Shown one piece after another: positions 35,927 through 46,200 of a stretch of 64,000 bases of DNA. A program made the position numbers and the translations under genes. The notes beneath the pieces are model-generated. The model had not been told where the DNA came from, searched no databases, and saw nothing but the letters and a program-made list of their open reading frames with translations. The first letter of the stretch is position 1. Every line of letters begins with the position of its first letter. Source of the stretch: an uncultured Granulosicoccaceae bacterium. Lineage in GTDB: Bacteria; Pseudomonadota; Gammaproteobacteria; Granulosicoccales; Granulosicoccaceae. The stretch spans positions 1 to 64,000 of the forward strand of contig CALGNZ010000022.1 in NCBI GenBank assembly GCA_937957915.1. The letters are read 5' to 3'.

Positions 35927-37111
35927 CTACACACCCAGTTTGTTTTGTAACTCGTCTATCGTTGCAGCCATTAAGCCTTTCTCCGCAGACAACTCAGCCA
36001 CCTGGCGCCTTAGCTGCGCGACATCTGGCGGATTTAGTGTGCCTGTAAGTCGAGTGTTGAGAGCTGCAGTTTGTCGCTCCTGATCGGCTAATCGTGTTTT
36101 AAGCTGGTCGCGCTCGTAACCGATCTCATTGATTGCTGATTGCAATTCTTTCAGCTGTGGACTGGCACCGCTCGTGGTCGAAGTCTGCTGATGTTGATTT
36201 TTTAAGCGGCTGTTTTCTTGTGTCAATTGCTCAACATCTGCTCTCAATGAGGCGACCAGCGGCTTTAGGCGAGATACTTCAATCTCAAGATCGTTGGCGT
36301 TACTGCCATCGTTGCGCAACGCTTCGTTGACCGACTGTTGTACACGATCGTCGAACCCGGCTTGTTCTTGCTCGAGTCTCTGAGCCCACTGACGAAAACT
36401 GTCTCTTTCCTGTTCCATAGAGTCGACTTTCTGCCGTAAGCCGTGGAGCTCCGATTGTGCTTCTTCGCGCTCTCTTCCTTCTATAGCAAGTCGTTGTCGA
36501 AGATCTGCATTTTCACGTTGTGCAGTACGTAATTCTCCGACTTCCCGCTGCAACGACATGTAATTTTCGTTGTCTTCCATTGAGTTGACACTTTGCAATT
36601 GCACTTTGGTGTCTTCGAGTGCAGCGGCTAACTGTTGATTGGATTTGTCTTTTTCATCAGATGACGCTTTGAGCGCTTTGGTCAGGTTTTGTAATTTGTG
36701 GTTTTTCGCTCTTTCCTCGTTTAATTCAGACTGCAAAGACCGAGTCTGGTTTTCTGCTTTCTGTATTTGGCTGCTCAACTGACCACTTTGAGATTTGCTT
36801 TTCTCGATGTCTTCTCGCCCCTCGTCAATTTTGTTGTTGAGGGCTGCTATTTTGGTTCTGAGGTTGTTGTTCTCGTCGTCCAGAGCCTGATTCGATTTTT
36901 TGAATCGCGACACAACGCGAGCATGGTCTTCTTCTGTATCTGCCAGAGTATGCTGCCAGTCTTCTTCGATCTTGCGGGTATGCCGGTGATAGCCTAGTTT
37001 GCCTATTGCCCAGCCAACCAGTAGCCCAATCAGTCCTGCCAGTGCAAGACCAATAAGCATCTTTGACATCAGGTACATCGTTGACGGACTTAATGATGAG
37101 AAAAATGACAT
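35927..37111 (-). CDS. Membrane-anchored long coiled-coil protein
   Basis: About 394 residues from ATG 37111 (TGGAG nine bases upstream). One N-terminal membrane helix (MLIGLALAGLIGLLVGWAIG) is followed by some 330 residues of near-continuous heptad-repeat coiled coil (SLQSELNEERAKNHKLQNLT and similar). A short C-terminal helix (PPDVAQLRRQVAELSAEKGLMAATIDELQNKL) could be a multimerisation tip. No enzymatic motif. It follows the BON/OmpA gene directly, with the GTG of the track start overlapping that gene's stop, so the pair is translationally coupled and may form one envelope-spanning structure. Inferred structural role only. Confidence 0.8.
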   Translation of the reverse strand: MSFFSSLSPSTMYLMSKMLIGLALAGLIGLLVGWAIGKLGYHRHTRKIEEDWQHTLADTEEDHARVVSRFKKSNQALDDENNNLRTKIAALNNKIDEGREDIEKSKSQSGQLSSQIQKAENQTRSLQSELNEERAKNHKLQNLTKALKASSDEKDKSNQQLAAALEDTKVQLQSVNSMEDNENYMSLQREVGELRTAQRENADLRQRLAIEGREREEAQSELHGLRQKVDSMEQERDSFRQWAQRLEQEQAGFDDRVQQSVNEALRNDGSNANDLEIEVSRLKPLVASLRADVEQLTQENSRLKNQHQQTSTTSGASPQLKELQSAINEIGYERDQLKTRLADQERQTAALNTRLTGTLNPPDVAQLRRQVAELSAEKGLMAATIDELQNKLGV

Positions 37112-37125
37112 TCCAATGGACTCCA

Positions 37126-38799
37126 CTAAAGATTAAATTCTATACGACGGTTGGCGGCGCGGCCGGCAGGTGTCGAGTTATCAGCAACAGGGTTACTTTC
37201 ACCGTAGCCTATCGGACGAAGCTGACTATCTGGAAGCCCTTTCGACACCAAATAATCTCGAACGGCCATCGCCCTTTTTTTACTCAGCTCAAGGTTTATA
37301 ACAGAATCTCCGCTTGAGTCAGTGTGACCCGAGATTTCTATCACCTGATCTGAATAGTTCGCTATTGTTGCTGCCACTGTGTCCAGCACCTCGATCGCAT
37401 CGGCTGCAAGTTCGGCGCTGCCAGGATTAAAGGTAATTTTTGAAGTATCGAGTGCAGATAGCTTTTGGCTCAACTCACGAGCACGTACTTCTTCGCGACT
37501 CTCAATGACCAGTTCTGCCTGATTGACGCTATAGTTATTGACCACATCAAGCTTATTATTTGTGAGCTTTGTGGCGTTTTCTGCAAGTGTTTTGCCGCGT
37601 TCCCGGCTCGTGACATCTCCGCTGAGCATCATTTGGCCGCTGTTGATGCTGACTGAAAAATTAGCGACATCCCTGACATTGTTTGTAACTGTCAGTGCTT
37701 CACTGATCCAATCGGCGCTGGAGACTGAATCGTCGATGATCAGTTCATCTTTGTAATCGGCAGTTTCAAACAGCTCGGCTAAATCAAAGCGAATCGTTTC
37801 TGCCTCTTCAACGCTGCTTACGGTACCTGTTAATCTGATGGTGTTGTTGTGGCTTTCCACTCTCAACGATGCCGGGCGTTTCTTCGCTTCTCTGGGAGTA
37901 TTCTCTGGTGCCGGCAATTCGGAATCGCGCGGTATAATTGCGAATGTTCCGCTGACCTCAAGGTCATTACCCAGCGCGCGTTTCGCAGCAGAAAGCTGCT
38001 GTGCGCCAAGGGTTTCAGATGATACAGATCCACCGAGTGTTGCAGCCTTGTCTGATACTCGAAGTGATGGATTGGCAATATTATCGATCCGCTCGATAAT
38101 GGTTATCGCACCTTCCAGCCAAGATGGTGGCGAAGCGGTGGGCACGATGCTAATCGTGTTTTTGACATTATCTTTGCCATATTTCTCAGCAACAACCGAT
38201 TCGACTCGCAGTGCCATTGTTGTTTCTGGCAACACGCCGCTTAGCGTCGCTTTGTCGTCCTTAACAGTGACCTCCAAGGTTGAGGGAGTCCATGGCGATT
38301 CTGAATCTACGACGGGCGTGTCAGGCTGAGCGTCAGGATCAGAGAGGGTGGCAGGGCTTTCATCGGATGTGACCAGGTTTGCGCTTGCACCGTCAGCGTC
38401 ATTGTTGGTGCTGTCGCTGACATTGCTATCTGATTGTTCTACTGTGTTTTCATCACTGGCATCGGCATCGGCATCGGCAGCTTTGTTGAGCTCGTTCTGA
38501 ACACTGGTTACGCCATAAACACCCAGTGCGATTTGCTCGGCTTCCCGGGCGTTTGCCGGAGATTCGACGTTGCCAGTGAGTGTTACACTGGTACCGTCCA
38601 CGTATACTTGCGCTGTTGAAATGCCTTTGTTGGTTAACTCGGCGCTAACCCGTTCACTCAAATCTGATTCTATGTGGGGTACGAGTTGTGTGTAACAGTA
38701 AATAGCCACACCGGTGAGCAGGAGGATGCCTAATAGCAACAAGGCTATTGTGGAACCAGCGCCTCCTTTGCGCTTGTGTCTGGATCGGGTAGTTTGCAT
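37126..38799 (-). CDS. BON-repeat protein with C-terminal OmpA peptidoglycan-binding domain
   Basis: About 557 residues from ATG 38799. A basic cytosolic N-terminus and one membrane helix (TIALLLLGILLLTGVAIYCY) come first. Then several BON-like repeats follow (VYVDGTSVTLTGNVESPANA; LEVTVKDDKATLSGVLPET; TIRLTGTVSSVEEAETI; MMLSGDVTSRERGKTLAENA), split by a D/S/N-rich linker at about 105-160. The last ~110 residues are an OmpA/MotB domain (ISGHTDSSGDSVINLELSKKRA, GRAANRRIEFN). It would bridge inner membrane and peptidoglycan. Upstream gene of the coiled-coil partner. Confidence 0.85.
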   Translation of the reverse strand: MQTTRSRHKRKGGAGSTIALLLLGILLLTGVAIYCYTQLVPHIESDLSERVSAELTNKGISTAQVYVDGTSVTLTGNVESPANAREAEQIALGVYGVTSVQNELNKAADADADASDENTVEQSDSNVSDSTNNDADGASANLVTSDESPATLSDPDAQPDTPVVDSESPWTPSTLEVTVKDDKATLSGVLPETTMALRVESVVAEKYGKDNVKNTISIVPTASPPSWLEGAITIIERIDNIANPSLRVSDKAATLGGSVSSETLGAQQLSAAKRALGNDLEVSGTFAIIPRDSELPAPENTPREAKKRPASLRVESHNNTIRLTGTVSSVEEAETIRFDLAELFETADYKDELIIDDSVSSADWISEALTVTNNVRDVANFSVSINSGQMMLSGDVTSRERGKTLAENATKLTNNKLDVVNNYSVNQAELVIESREEVRARELSQKLSALDTSKITFNPGSAELAADAIEVLDTVAATIANYSDQVIEISGHTDSSGDSVINLELSKKRAMAVRDYLVSKGLPDSQLRPIGYGESNPVADNSTPAGRAANRRIEFNL

Positions 38800-39088
38800 T
38801 CGGTTTCTCTTTTTCTTATTGGGGTGCCAACCGTGCGCCATCGCGATTTTTGGCGCAGCCAGCGCTGAGCGTCTGGCAGCCAGGGATGTGGCAGTGATGC
38901 TATGGAAGTTATTATTGTTGGATTGTAGTTCAACTCCGGAAAAGCATCATATTCCTGAACCGGAGACTAGCAAATGTGCTTAGGAGCAATCCTGACCACA
39001 ACGAAAGTATTTCTCTGATTTCACACCGAATTCTGGTTGAATTACACTGCGTTCGTCGTCTGCCTACAGAGTTGGAAAATTGACATCC

Positions 39089-40657
39089 ATGATCCGTAAT
39101 TCGTTCAAATTTACCGGTATCTGTGTTGTGTTGGCATTGCCATTCCAGTTATGCATCGCTGGTACACAGGATAACCTTGAAGAGTGCCGTTCTGCATCAA
39201 CAGATAATTTTAGTTTTAAAGAATGTGTTGGCTTACAGCATCAGGCATCGGAAACTCTTCTGGCCGGGATAGAAAATAGTTGGCGAGAGTATCTGATGGA
39301 ACAGGAGCAGAGTACTCCTGGCACGGGTGCCGCGACAATTGCAGAATCTGAGGCCCCGGGGGTTGGCACTGATTACGACGCGTCACTGGGTGCTCCGGCA
39401 GCCATGAGTTCTGCTACTAATCCTGATAATAGTGACGGCAATTCAGTGATTACCGGTGGGGGTAAGGTGATAGCCATAGTCAGCGACGATACGGTTGTGC
39501 GCTCGGATTCGAGCAATGAGGTAGTCAATATTAGTAACCAGGCTCTGCTCGAGTCTGATTTTCCGGCACTGGCGGGTGACAACGAGGCTGATGTGTCGCT
39601 GCAGGCTCAGCGCCAGCGTTTCGAAATATTGGCCGACCTTTACCGACAATATCGGGATGAGCGTTGTACTTGGGAAGGTGGGTTGTACGGTGCGGATCGA
39701 GTTAATGTTTACATAACTGCCTGTAATGCATGGTTAAATCAGCAGCGTGCCAGGGTTATAAGCATGCAGTTAAGCGAAAAGCGGGCAAACGATGCCAATG
39801 GCACCTTCTTCAGTGGGTTCTACATAGAGGATGGTGTTGGCGGCATTTTCCAGTCCTGTGATCGCCGGCAGGAATGGCGGATTACTGGTGAGTCGGATGT
39901 GGTGGCCGACATCGCCCTGCGTTACGACTCGATAGCGCGCGATAACCTGGAAATGGCCTATCTGGAAATGCGAGGAGACTTCCTGCAACAACGTATTGAT
40001 CCTGGATTTAGCGGAACATTGCAGGTTCGCAGTCTCAATCTGCTCCGAGCGATCGATGAGGCTGACTGCATCACTGTGCAGACCGCAGAAAGATCGGATC
40101 CGGTCGCAGGGGGAAATGTGCCAGGAGACGTCGATGCAGTTAATTCCGGGCTTTTAGATAGTCAAAGCATTGCCAGCCCTGCACCTGATGACATTACAGT
40201 TGATGCATTGGGTGCTTCTGGATTTCTCTATGGATACTTTGAAAATTGGGTGTCCGCCTGTGCCGTTGATCAAAATTCCGTGTGCATGGCGCAGGCGGAT
40301 TCAGGTTACTCAGGGCAAGGTGAGTGGCGTCTGGTTGTGGATCGTTCACTGGAGGGAAGGTGGAGAGTAAAACTGATTCCCACCATTTCGGACACAACTA
40401 TTGGTCGCTCAATCAGTATTGATATAGATGGCTTAATTGCCGGTTCGCACCCAGTGTCCAGCAGTGGAACCACAGTGAAAGCTCAAGTCGGACTTACACT
40501 GGCGCAAGGCGAATCTGCCCGCTTGTTAGTTAACCAAATGCTGAACGGGCAGAGACTGTCCCTGACCTGGTCTTTGCCATCGGAAATTGGTAACGAACTC
40601 AGCTTCTCACTTGTTGGTGTAACACGAGCGTTAGCGTTCTTTGACCAAAACGGGTAG
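39089..40657 (+). CDS. Secreted protein with a split LprI-like (DUF1311) domain
   Basis: 522 residues from ATG 39089. A signal peptide ends near CIAGTQ. The following stretch (LEECRSASTDNFSFKECVGL) and the stretch at ~195-235 (LADLYRQYRDERCTWEG, YITACNAWLNQQRARVI) resemble the two halves of an LprI/DUF1311 lysozyme-inhibitor-like domain, separated by ~110 low-complexity residues rich in S, D and N. The C-terminal ~280 residues are beta-rich and unfamiliar. Function unknown; a periplasmic or surface role is likely. Convergent with the XdhC gene. Confidence 0.7.
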   Translation: MIRNSFKFTGICVVLALPFQLCIAGTQDNLEECRSASTDNFSFKECVGLQHQASETLLAGIENSWREYLMEQEQSTPGTGAATIAESEAPGVGTDYDASLGAPAAMSSATNPDNSDGNSVITGGGKVIAIVSDDTVVRSDSSNEVVNISNQALLESDFPALAGDNEADVSLQAQRQRFEILADLYRQYRDERCTWEGGLYGADRVNVYITACNAWLNQQRARVISMQLSEKRANDANGTFFSGFYIEDGVGGIFQSCDRRQEWRITGESDVVADIALRYDSIARDNLEMAYLEMRGDFLQQRIDPGFSGTLQVRSLNLLRAIDEADCITVQTAERSDPVAGGNVPGDVDAVNSGLLDSQSIASPAPDDITVDALGASGFLYGYFENWVSACAVDQNSVCMAQADSGYSGQGEWRLVVDRSLEGRWRVKLIPTISDTTIGRSISIDIDGLIAGSHPVSSSGTTVKAQVGLTLAQGESARLLVNQMLNGQRLSLTWSLPSEIGNELSFSLVGVTRALAFFDQNG

Positions 40658-40671
40658 ACATAGCACTGGTG

Positions 40672-41709
40672 TCAGTACTCAATGAATGTTAACTGATCAT
40701 CACATACTGGCTGGCAAACAGCCAAAATTTGCGCCACCACACTGGCCGCAATAACTGAAGGGTGTTTACCGGTTATTTCTGGTAGTCCGACAGGAATGTG
40801 TAGTTTTTCCAGTTGAGACTGTGGAATGCCATTGACCCGTAATTGCTCTTTGAGTAGAGCCGCTTTCCTGGCAGAGCCAATACAACCTGCAAAAATTAAC
40901 CCTGGCTGTAACAGCGCCTGTTTACAAAGTTGTAAATCCTGTTGGTGGTCATTGGACATAATAATAACCACAGATCCGGTGGCGGGTGGCTCGTTTGCCA
41001 GTTTAAACATAGAGCGTCTGGTAACCAATGGCCCCTTTGGATCTGATTCGATAAATTTTTCCGCGAACCAAATTACCGATAGAGGAAGCAGGCACAATAG
41101 TCGAATCGTCTCAATAGCCACCCGGTGACGTCCTACTACAGTAACCGGATTTGCTGGAGCCCCTACCGGCAGCAACAGAATTTCCTCTTTGGAGGATCTT
41201 AGCAGATTAGCGCCTGACATCACGTCACCAGCTATTTGAGCATCGGCTGTATCCGTTGCCTCGTGTTGGCTGTGGAGCGACGCATACTCATCCTCGGTTA
41301 GAGCCTTGATAGTCGAGTTGCTGTTAGCGGGCCCTCTGCTAAACGCCAGCCAAACATTGTCACCTGCGCGGATTAGTGTTTGAGCGTCATGAACCCAGAC
41401 ATGGTTAGCGGTCGCATCAAAAAATTGATAAACAACGCGACAATAGCCGTTTGCCGTAGACAAAACCTCTCCGAGTGGATAGGCGACCTCAGTCCAGTGC
41501 TTCTTCTCATCCAGGAGTTTTTTCGCGTCACCGATGATCAGGTCGCGACGTTTGTCATTGATGATGTTAGTTGCTATCAACTCGTTGGTGAGTACGAGCA
41601 TGCCCCGATCACCGTCTGGAGAGGCGCCGTTGACATCGCATACCACGGCTATCAAAACCGGCTCGTCGAGTGATAACTGTGTGCTGATTTGTGAAAGCCA
41701 GTGAAACAT
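40672..41709 (-). CDS. XdhC/CoxI-family protein
   Basis: About 345 residues from the ATG at 41709. The N-terminal XdhC_CoxI domain precedes a C-terminal Rossmann domain ending in FAGCIGSARKAALLKEQL and LHIPVGLPEITGKHPSVIAAS, characteristic of XdhC. XdhC proteins bind, sulfurate and insert molybdenum cofactor into xanthine dehydrogenase-type enzymes. No such enzyme is nearby, so the client is encoded elsewhere. A second Mo/W-related function some 21 kb from the aor cluster, not in the same operon. Confidence 0.8.
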   Translation of the reverse strand: MFHWLSQISTQLSLDEPVLIAVVCDVNGASPDGDRGMLVLTNELIATNIINDKRRDLIIGDAKKLLDEKKHWTEVAYPLGEVLSTANGYCRVVYQFFDATANHVWVHDAQTLIRAGDNVWLAFSRGPANSNSTIKALTEDEYASLHSQHEATDTADAQIAGDVMSGANLLRSSKEEILLLPVGAPANPVTVVGRHRVAIETIRLLCLLPLSVIWFAEKFIESDPKGPLVTRRSMFKLANEPPATGSVVIIMSNDHQQDLQLCKQALLQPGLIFAGCIGSARKAALLKEQLRVNGIPQSQLEKLHIPVGLPEITGKHPSVIAASVVAQILAVCQPVCDDQLTFIEY

Positions 41710-42084
41710 GGGGTTGCCGAAGTTCAAACGATTGAATAACACAGCTGAAAGGTTGATACCACGCGGCTTTTCAGGGTTGCCTGCTTATAGATAAACATAG
41801 GTGCATCGCGATAGTCAAACAGTTGACGATAGTGGGTGTCTGCTATGCCCAGTTGTTACAGATGATTTTTTTTTAACAAATACTCACTGGCCATGCGAAT
41901 TTCCAACTCCCGACTATACTCCGTTAGATACAGGGAAATGAGCCACTCACATCTGGCAACAAAATGAGTGCTTTGCTCAAACAGGAGTAGGGCAAAAGCA
42001 GATGTTTGGAAAGCAATAGCGCTTAATGCTGAGCTAAAAAATAAAAATATCGAATTTACTCTGGACGATAAAAAGCAGAAGAAA
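41710..42084. other. Divergent intergenic region, xdhC / ompA-like
   Basis: 375 bases. The plus ORF of the track runs through the last part (41968 on), but those residues do not resemble the porin family and precede its signal peptide. A run of eight T lies near 41867. No clear promoter or RNA gene seen. Confidence 0.35.
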
Positions 42085-43263
42085 ATGAATAATAAATTAA
42101 TTGCCCCAATACTCGTGACCGCAAGCACGATAGGGCTTTGCGGTAATGCGCTGAGCCAGCAGCCATTGAATGGCTGGGATGCGAAATTTCAAAAGCGATT
42201 ATACCTGGGGTTAGGAGGGGGTACTTCAGTACTTAAGCCAGATACTTCAGGTATTGATGGTATCGATGTTATTGATGAAAACGACTCTGCGGCACACGTT
42301 ACCGTTGGTATGGATTTCAACAGGCGTCTGAGTTTTGAACTTCAGTATGCAGAGCTTGGAACCGCTCAACTCAGCGAAGGCGCCGAGGTAGAATATACAG
42401 AAGTCTCACTGAGCGGTTTGCTGTATCTTTGGAATGCAACGGCAGGTGGGGCTTATAGTGACTACGACGGGCTCGATATGCGCACTGGCTTGTCCATATA
42501 CGGGCGCCTTGGTGGCGGCCAGATGGAAAATGAAGCCACCGGCGTTGAAGCCAGCAGGGTTAATGATTTTCAGGTGACGGCAGGATTGGGTGCCGAGTAC
42601 GGTCTTCGTAACGGGCTTGCAGTGCGTGCTGAATACATCTCCTATGATACTGACGCGCAGTATGGCGGTTTGTCGCTGTTATATCGATTCGGTGGACTCC
42701 GAAACTCCGGCTTTGAAGGCAGCACAGAGTTGCCATCCCTGCCACCGCCACAGCCTATTTCGACATTACCACCGCCGCCCACTCCGGCAGAATTGCCTGT
42801 GCCTGCAGAGCTGTCTTCAACAACCCTGCTGGTGGAAGATACTGATGCAGATGGGGTAGCTAACGCTGAGGACCAATGTCCTGATACCGCGGTGGGTACA
42901 CCGGTTGGGGAAACTGGCTGTGCGATGTTTGATGGTGCTATAGATGGTGTGAATTTCCTCTCTGGATCAGATACGCTCACCGACTTTGCCAGAGACACAC
43001 TGGACGGTGTTGTTGCAAGAATGCAGGAATTCCCCGAAATTCGCGTATCTGTACACGCACACACAGACAGTGACGGAGACGAAGCCGAAAATATGGAATT
43101 GTCACGTCGTCGGGCTCTGTCAGTCGTACGGTACCTGACCTCAAAAGGGGTGAGCCTCGGCAGGTTTGAGGCACGTGCTTACGGTGAACGCAAGCCCATT
43201 GCTGATAACGCCACTGTAGAAGGTCGGCAGTTGAATCGCAGAGTCGAATTCAAAAAATTGTAA
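42085..43263 (+). CDS. OmpA-family outer-membrane protein with TSP3 calcium-binding linker
   Basis: 392 residues from ATG 42085, where a signal peptide begins (LIAPILVTASTIGLCGNALS). An eight-strand-like barrel occupies about 35-205 (YLGLGGGTSVLKPD, GLSLLYRFGGL). A proline-rich linker follows (SLPPPQPISTLPPPPTP), then a thrombospondin type-3-like repeat (DTDADGVANAEDQCPDTAVG). The OmpA peptidoglycan-binding domain ends it (VSVHAHTDSDGDEAENMELS; GRQLNRRVEF). The next gene starts 28 bases later and shares the TSP3 theme, so the pair is probably an operon. Confidence 0.9.
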   Translation: MNNKLIAPILVTASTIGLCGNALSQQPLNGWDAKFQKRLYLGLGGGTSVLKPDTSGIDGIDVIDENDSAAHVTVGMDFNRRLSFELQYAELGTAQLSEGAEVEYTEVSLSGLLYLWNATAGGAYSDYDGLDMRTGLSIYGRLGGGQMENEATGVEASRVNDFQVTAGLGAEYGLRNGLAVRAEYISYDTDAQYGGLSLLYRFGGLRNSGFEGSTELPSLPPPQPISTLPPPPTPAELPVPAELSSTTLLVEDTDADGVANAEDQCPDTAVGTPVGETGCAMFDGAIDGVNFLSGSDTLTDFARDTLDGVVARMQEFPEIRVSVHAHTDSDGDEAENMELSRRRALSVVRYLTSKGVSLGRFEARAYGERKPIADNATVEGRQLNRRVEFKKL

Positions 43264-43291
43264 GTGCCACTACAACGCTGATACAAGTTAT

Positions 43292-46200
43292 ATGAAGCAT
43301 CGCGTCTATCGATGCTGTAAACAAGCAGTCAGACAGTGTCAACATAGGTTGGCACTGCTGGTTCTGTTACTCGTCGCAACTCTCGGTGCGGCGTCTGTTT
43401 ACGGTGAAACAGAGTACAATTTCTCCTCCGTTCCAAGTCTTGTTTCCGGGGCACCCCTGTCCCTGGGGGCGGTCTATCGTTTCAAGCATGTTGCTGATGG
43501 CGTTGACGCATTGGTAACGATTGCGAATATGCACAATGCCACTGTTGTAGAGATTGACGATTCTCTGCAGGGGACAAGTGCCGCATTTCAACCACAAATA
43601 GACTCAACTGAATCAGGTGGCTATGTCGATTTCGACATAGCCTTTGTAGCGGGTGGAACTGATACTCAACAAGCTGTTTTTACGGTTGTAAGTGCCCTCG
43701 ACCTGAATACAGTTACGGAATATGATCAGTTTTTTTCAGTGTCTGATTTTACAATCGAATCAGATACTGTCCTTGATGTGTCAGTTGAAGCACCGCAAGT
43801 CCTGACTGTAAATGGTGGATCGATAGCGTTTACGTCCGTCTCGCCATTGTACACGCGCGCTGCTGTGTCATTGGGTGTTCGCAATGCAAAGAGCTTTGTG
43901 TACAGAGTGGGTACCACCAGTAGTTCGCGTCGACAGGCATCCTTGTTATTTTCGCCGTTAGATTTCTCCGATCCTGTGTTTACAAACATCAATGACTCCC
44001 CTCAAGCGCAGAATGACCGTGATGTTGTAGATTTCAATAGTAGCCTCTCCGTCGCGGCACCGGGGTTACTCGTCAACGATAGCGATATTGACAATGACAC
44101 ACTGTCGATCACCCATTTTCAACATGGCGAAAAATCTCTTGAAGCTGGTAACACTGCAGAGTTGCCAGAGGGACATTTGACAGTTAATGCGGATGGATCC
44201 TATCGGTTTTTGCCAGCTCCAAACCTGAGTGGATCAGTCACCGGAGTGACGTATGTTGTTGAAGATGGAAAAGGGGGGCATGATGAAGCGATTCTGGATC
44301 TATCTATTCGTTCGGAGGCACTGCCAACAGATTCCAGACAGCTATTGCTGGATGAACCAGCCCCTATTGTTGCGGCAGTCAACGTTGACGAAGATGAAAA
44401 CGATGATGGCTGGATTAATAGTCAGGAGCTACACGGTCCTGTGGATATTAGTTTTATCCTTCCCGAAAATGCTATTGCCGGAGACAGCCTGAGACTGTCT
44501 GACGGCCACAGTGAAAAACTATTTGTGGTTGATTCTGACGTATTGGTAGCCGGAAAGGTTGTTGCCTCATTTGTAGCGCCGGTGGACAGAGGGGTTATCG
44601 AGATCGAGGCAACCTATCTTGACGCCGAAGGTAATCTGGTATTGATGATGTCTGATCGTGCAATGATTGATCTGTTGCCAAATGCAGCGCCAACAGTAGC
44701 GATTGTTGCTGATCTCGATAATAGTGGTTTTCTGTCGCTGCAGGAACATGTCGAACTCGCCACAGTCGATATTGATTTACCCGCCAGCGCGCTGGTCAAT
44801 GATCGTGTAGAAATTCGTGCTGGAACAAAGGTTATTGATGTAGTACTGGCACCTTTGGATATTGCAAACGGCAGTCTGAGTATACCAATTACCGTACCCC
44901 CCGAAGGGAGTACCCTGTCGGTGCTGGTTAAGATTTTTGATGAAGCGGGTAATGCATCAGATATCGCCAGCGATTCAGTAGTAGTAGACACAGTGGCCCC
45001 GGTACCGCCCGTTATTGACCCACTCACCACTGCAAGCAGCACCCCGATAATTACCGGAGGTTCCCCGTTGGGCAATGACTTTATCCTGAGTGTAACTGTG
45101 AACGGTGTTGTATATGCCAGTGGAGATGGTGATCTATTGGAAACGGGTGATGGAACATGGCGATTATCGATACCGGAGCTCGACGCCTTACCAAATGGAA
45201 TTTATGATGTGCAGGCAACACTGTCTGACATGGCCGGTAATCAGAGCGTCGATACCACAGCTAACGAGCTCAAAGTGGATCTTATCGTGCCTAATATTTC
45301 GGTTGTGAGTACAGGACCGGTATCTGATCCCGCGCCGTTGATTAGTGGAGCCACTGATCAGGAAGACCTTAGTCAGGTACGTGTTGTAACGGTAGGCAAT
45401 GTCTTTGTTTGTGACGCATTGGTTGAGGATTCAGAATGGTTTTGCCGCTCGCGGATTACATTGCCTGTTGGTGACACCTCACTACTTGCCAGTGTGTCTG
45501 ATCGGGTAGGAAATTCAGGTAGTGTAGAATTTTCAATTGTGGTAGTCGCGTCTAGTGACCAGGACGCAGATGGTATTCCGGATGATGTTGATGGTACAGA
45601 TGATGCCGATGGCGATGGCCTGGCGAATTACCTTGATGCAGATAGCGACAACGATACGATAGCTGACTATATCGAGGGGGCTATTGATAGCGATGGTGAT
45701 CAGATCAGGGACTTTCTGGACCTTGATTCTGATAATGATTCTTTGAGTGATCTTTACGAGTCTGGCTTTAGCAGATTGGTCGACAGGGATGGCACTGGTA
45801 CAATTGACTCATCCATTATCGTTGGTGTAAATGGCCTGGCAGATGTCATCGAAACTGTGAAAGACAGTGGAGAGTCACCTCTGCCAGAAGATAGTGATAA
45901 TGATGGCCTGCCAGACTTTATCGATCGTGATAGTGACAACGATGGTATAGAAGATGTTGCGGAGCAGGGTATTCCTGAGTCTCCAGAGCCAAGCGCTCTA
46001 CCCGCTATGTCAGATGACCCCTCATCGGCCTTACGGGACGCCGTTGATACTGATCGTGATGGTATAGCAGACTACCTCGATCTTGACTCTGATCAGGATG
46101 GTGTTCCGGATGTGATTGAGGAAAATGGTGTAGATGCTGATCTGGATGGTCGACTTGACGATTCAGTAGACGTGAACAAGGATGGAATCAGTGACCACCG

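Noticed and set aside
38455-38485. GCATCG short tandem repeat
   Set aside because: Lies in the acidic DADA linker coding region of the BON/OmpA protein and is explained by codon repetition.
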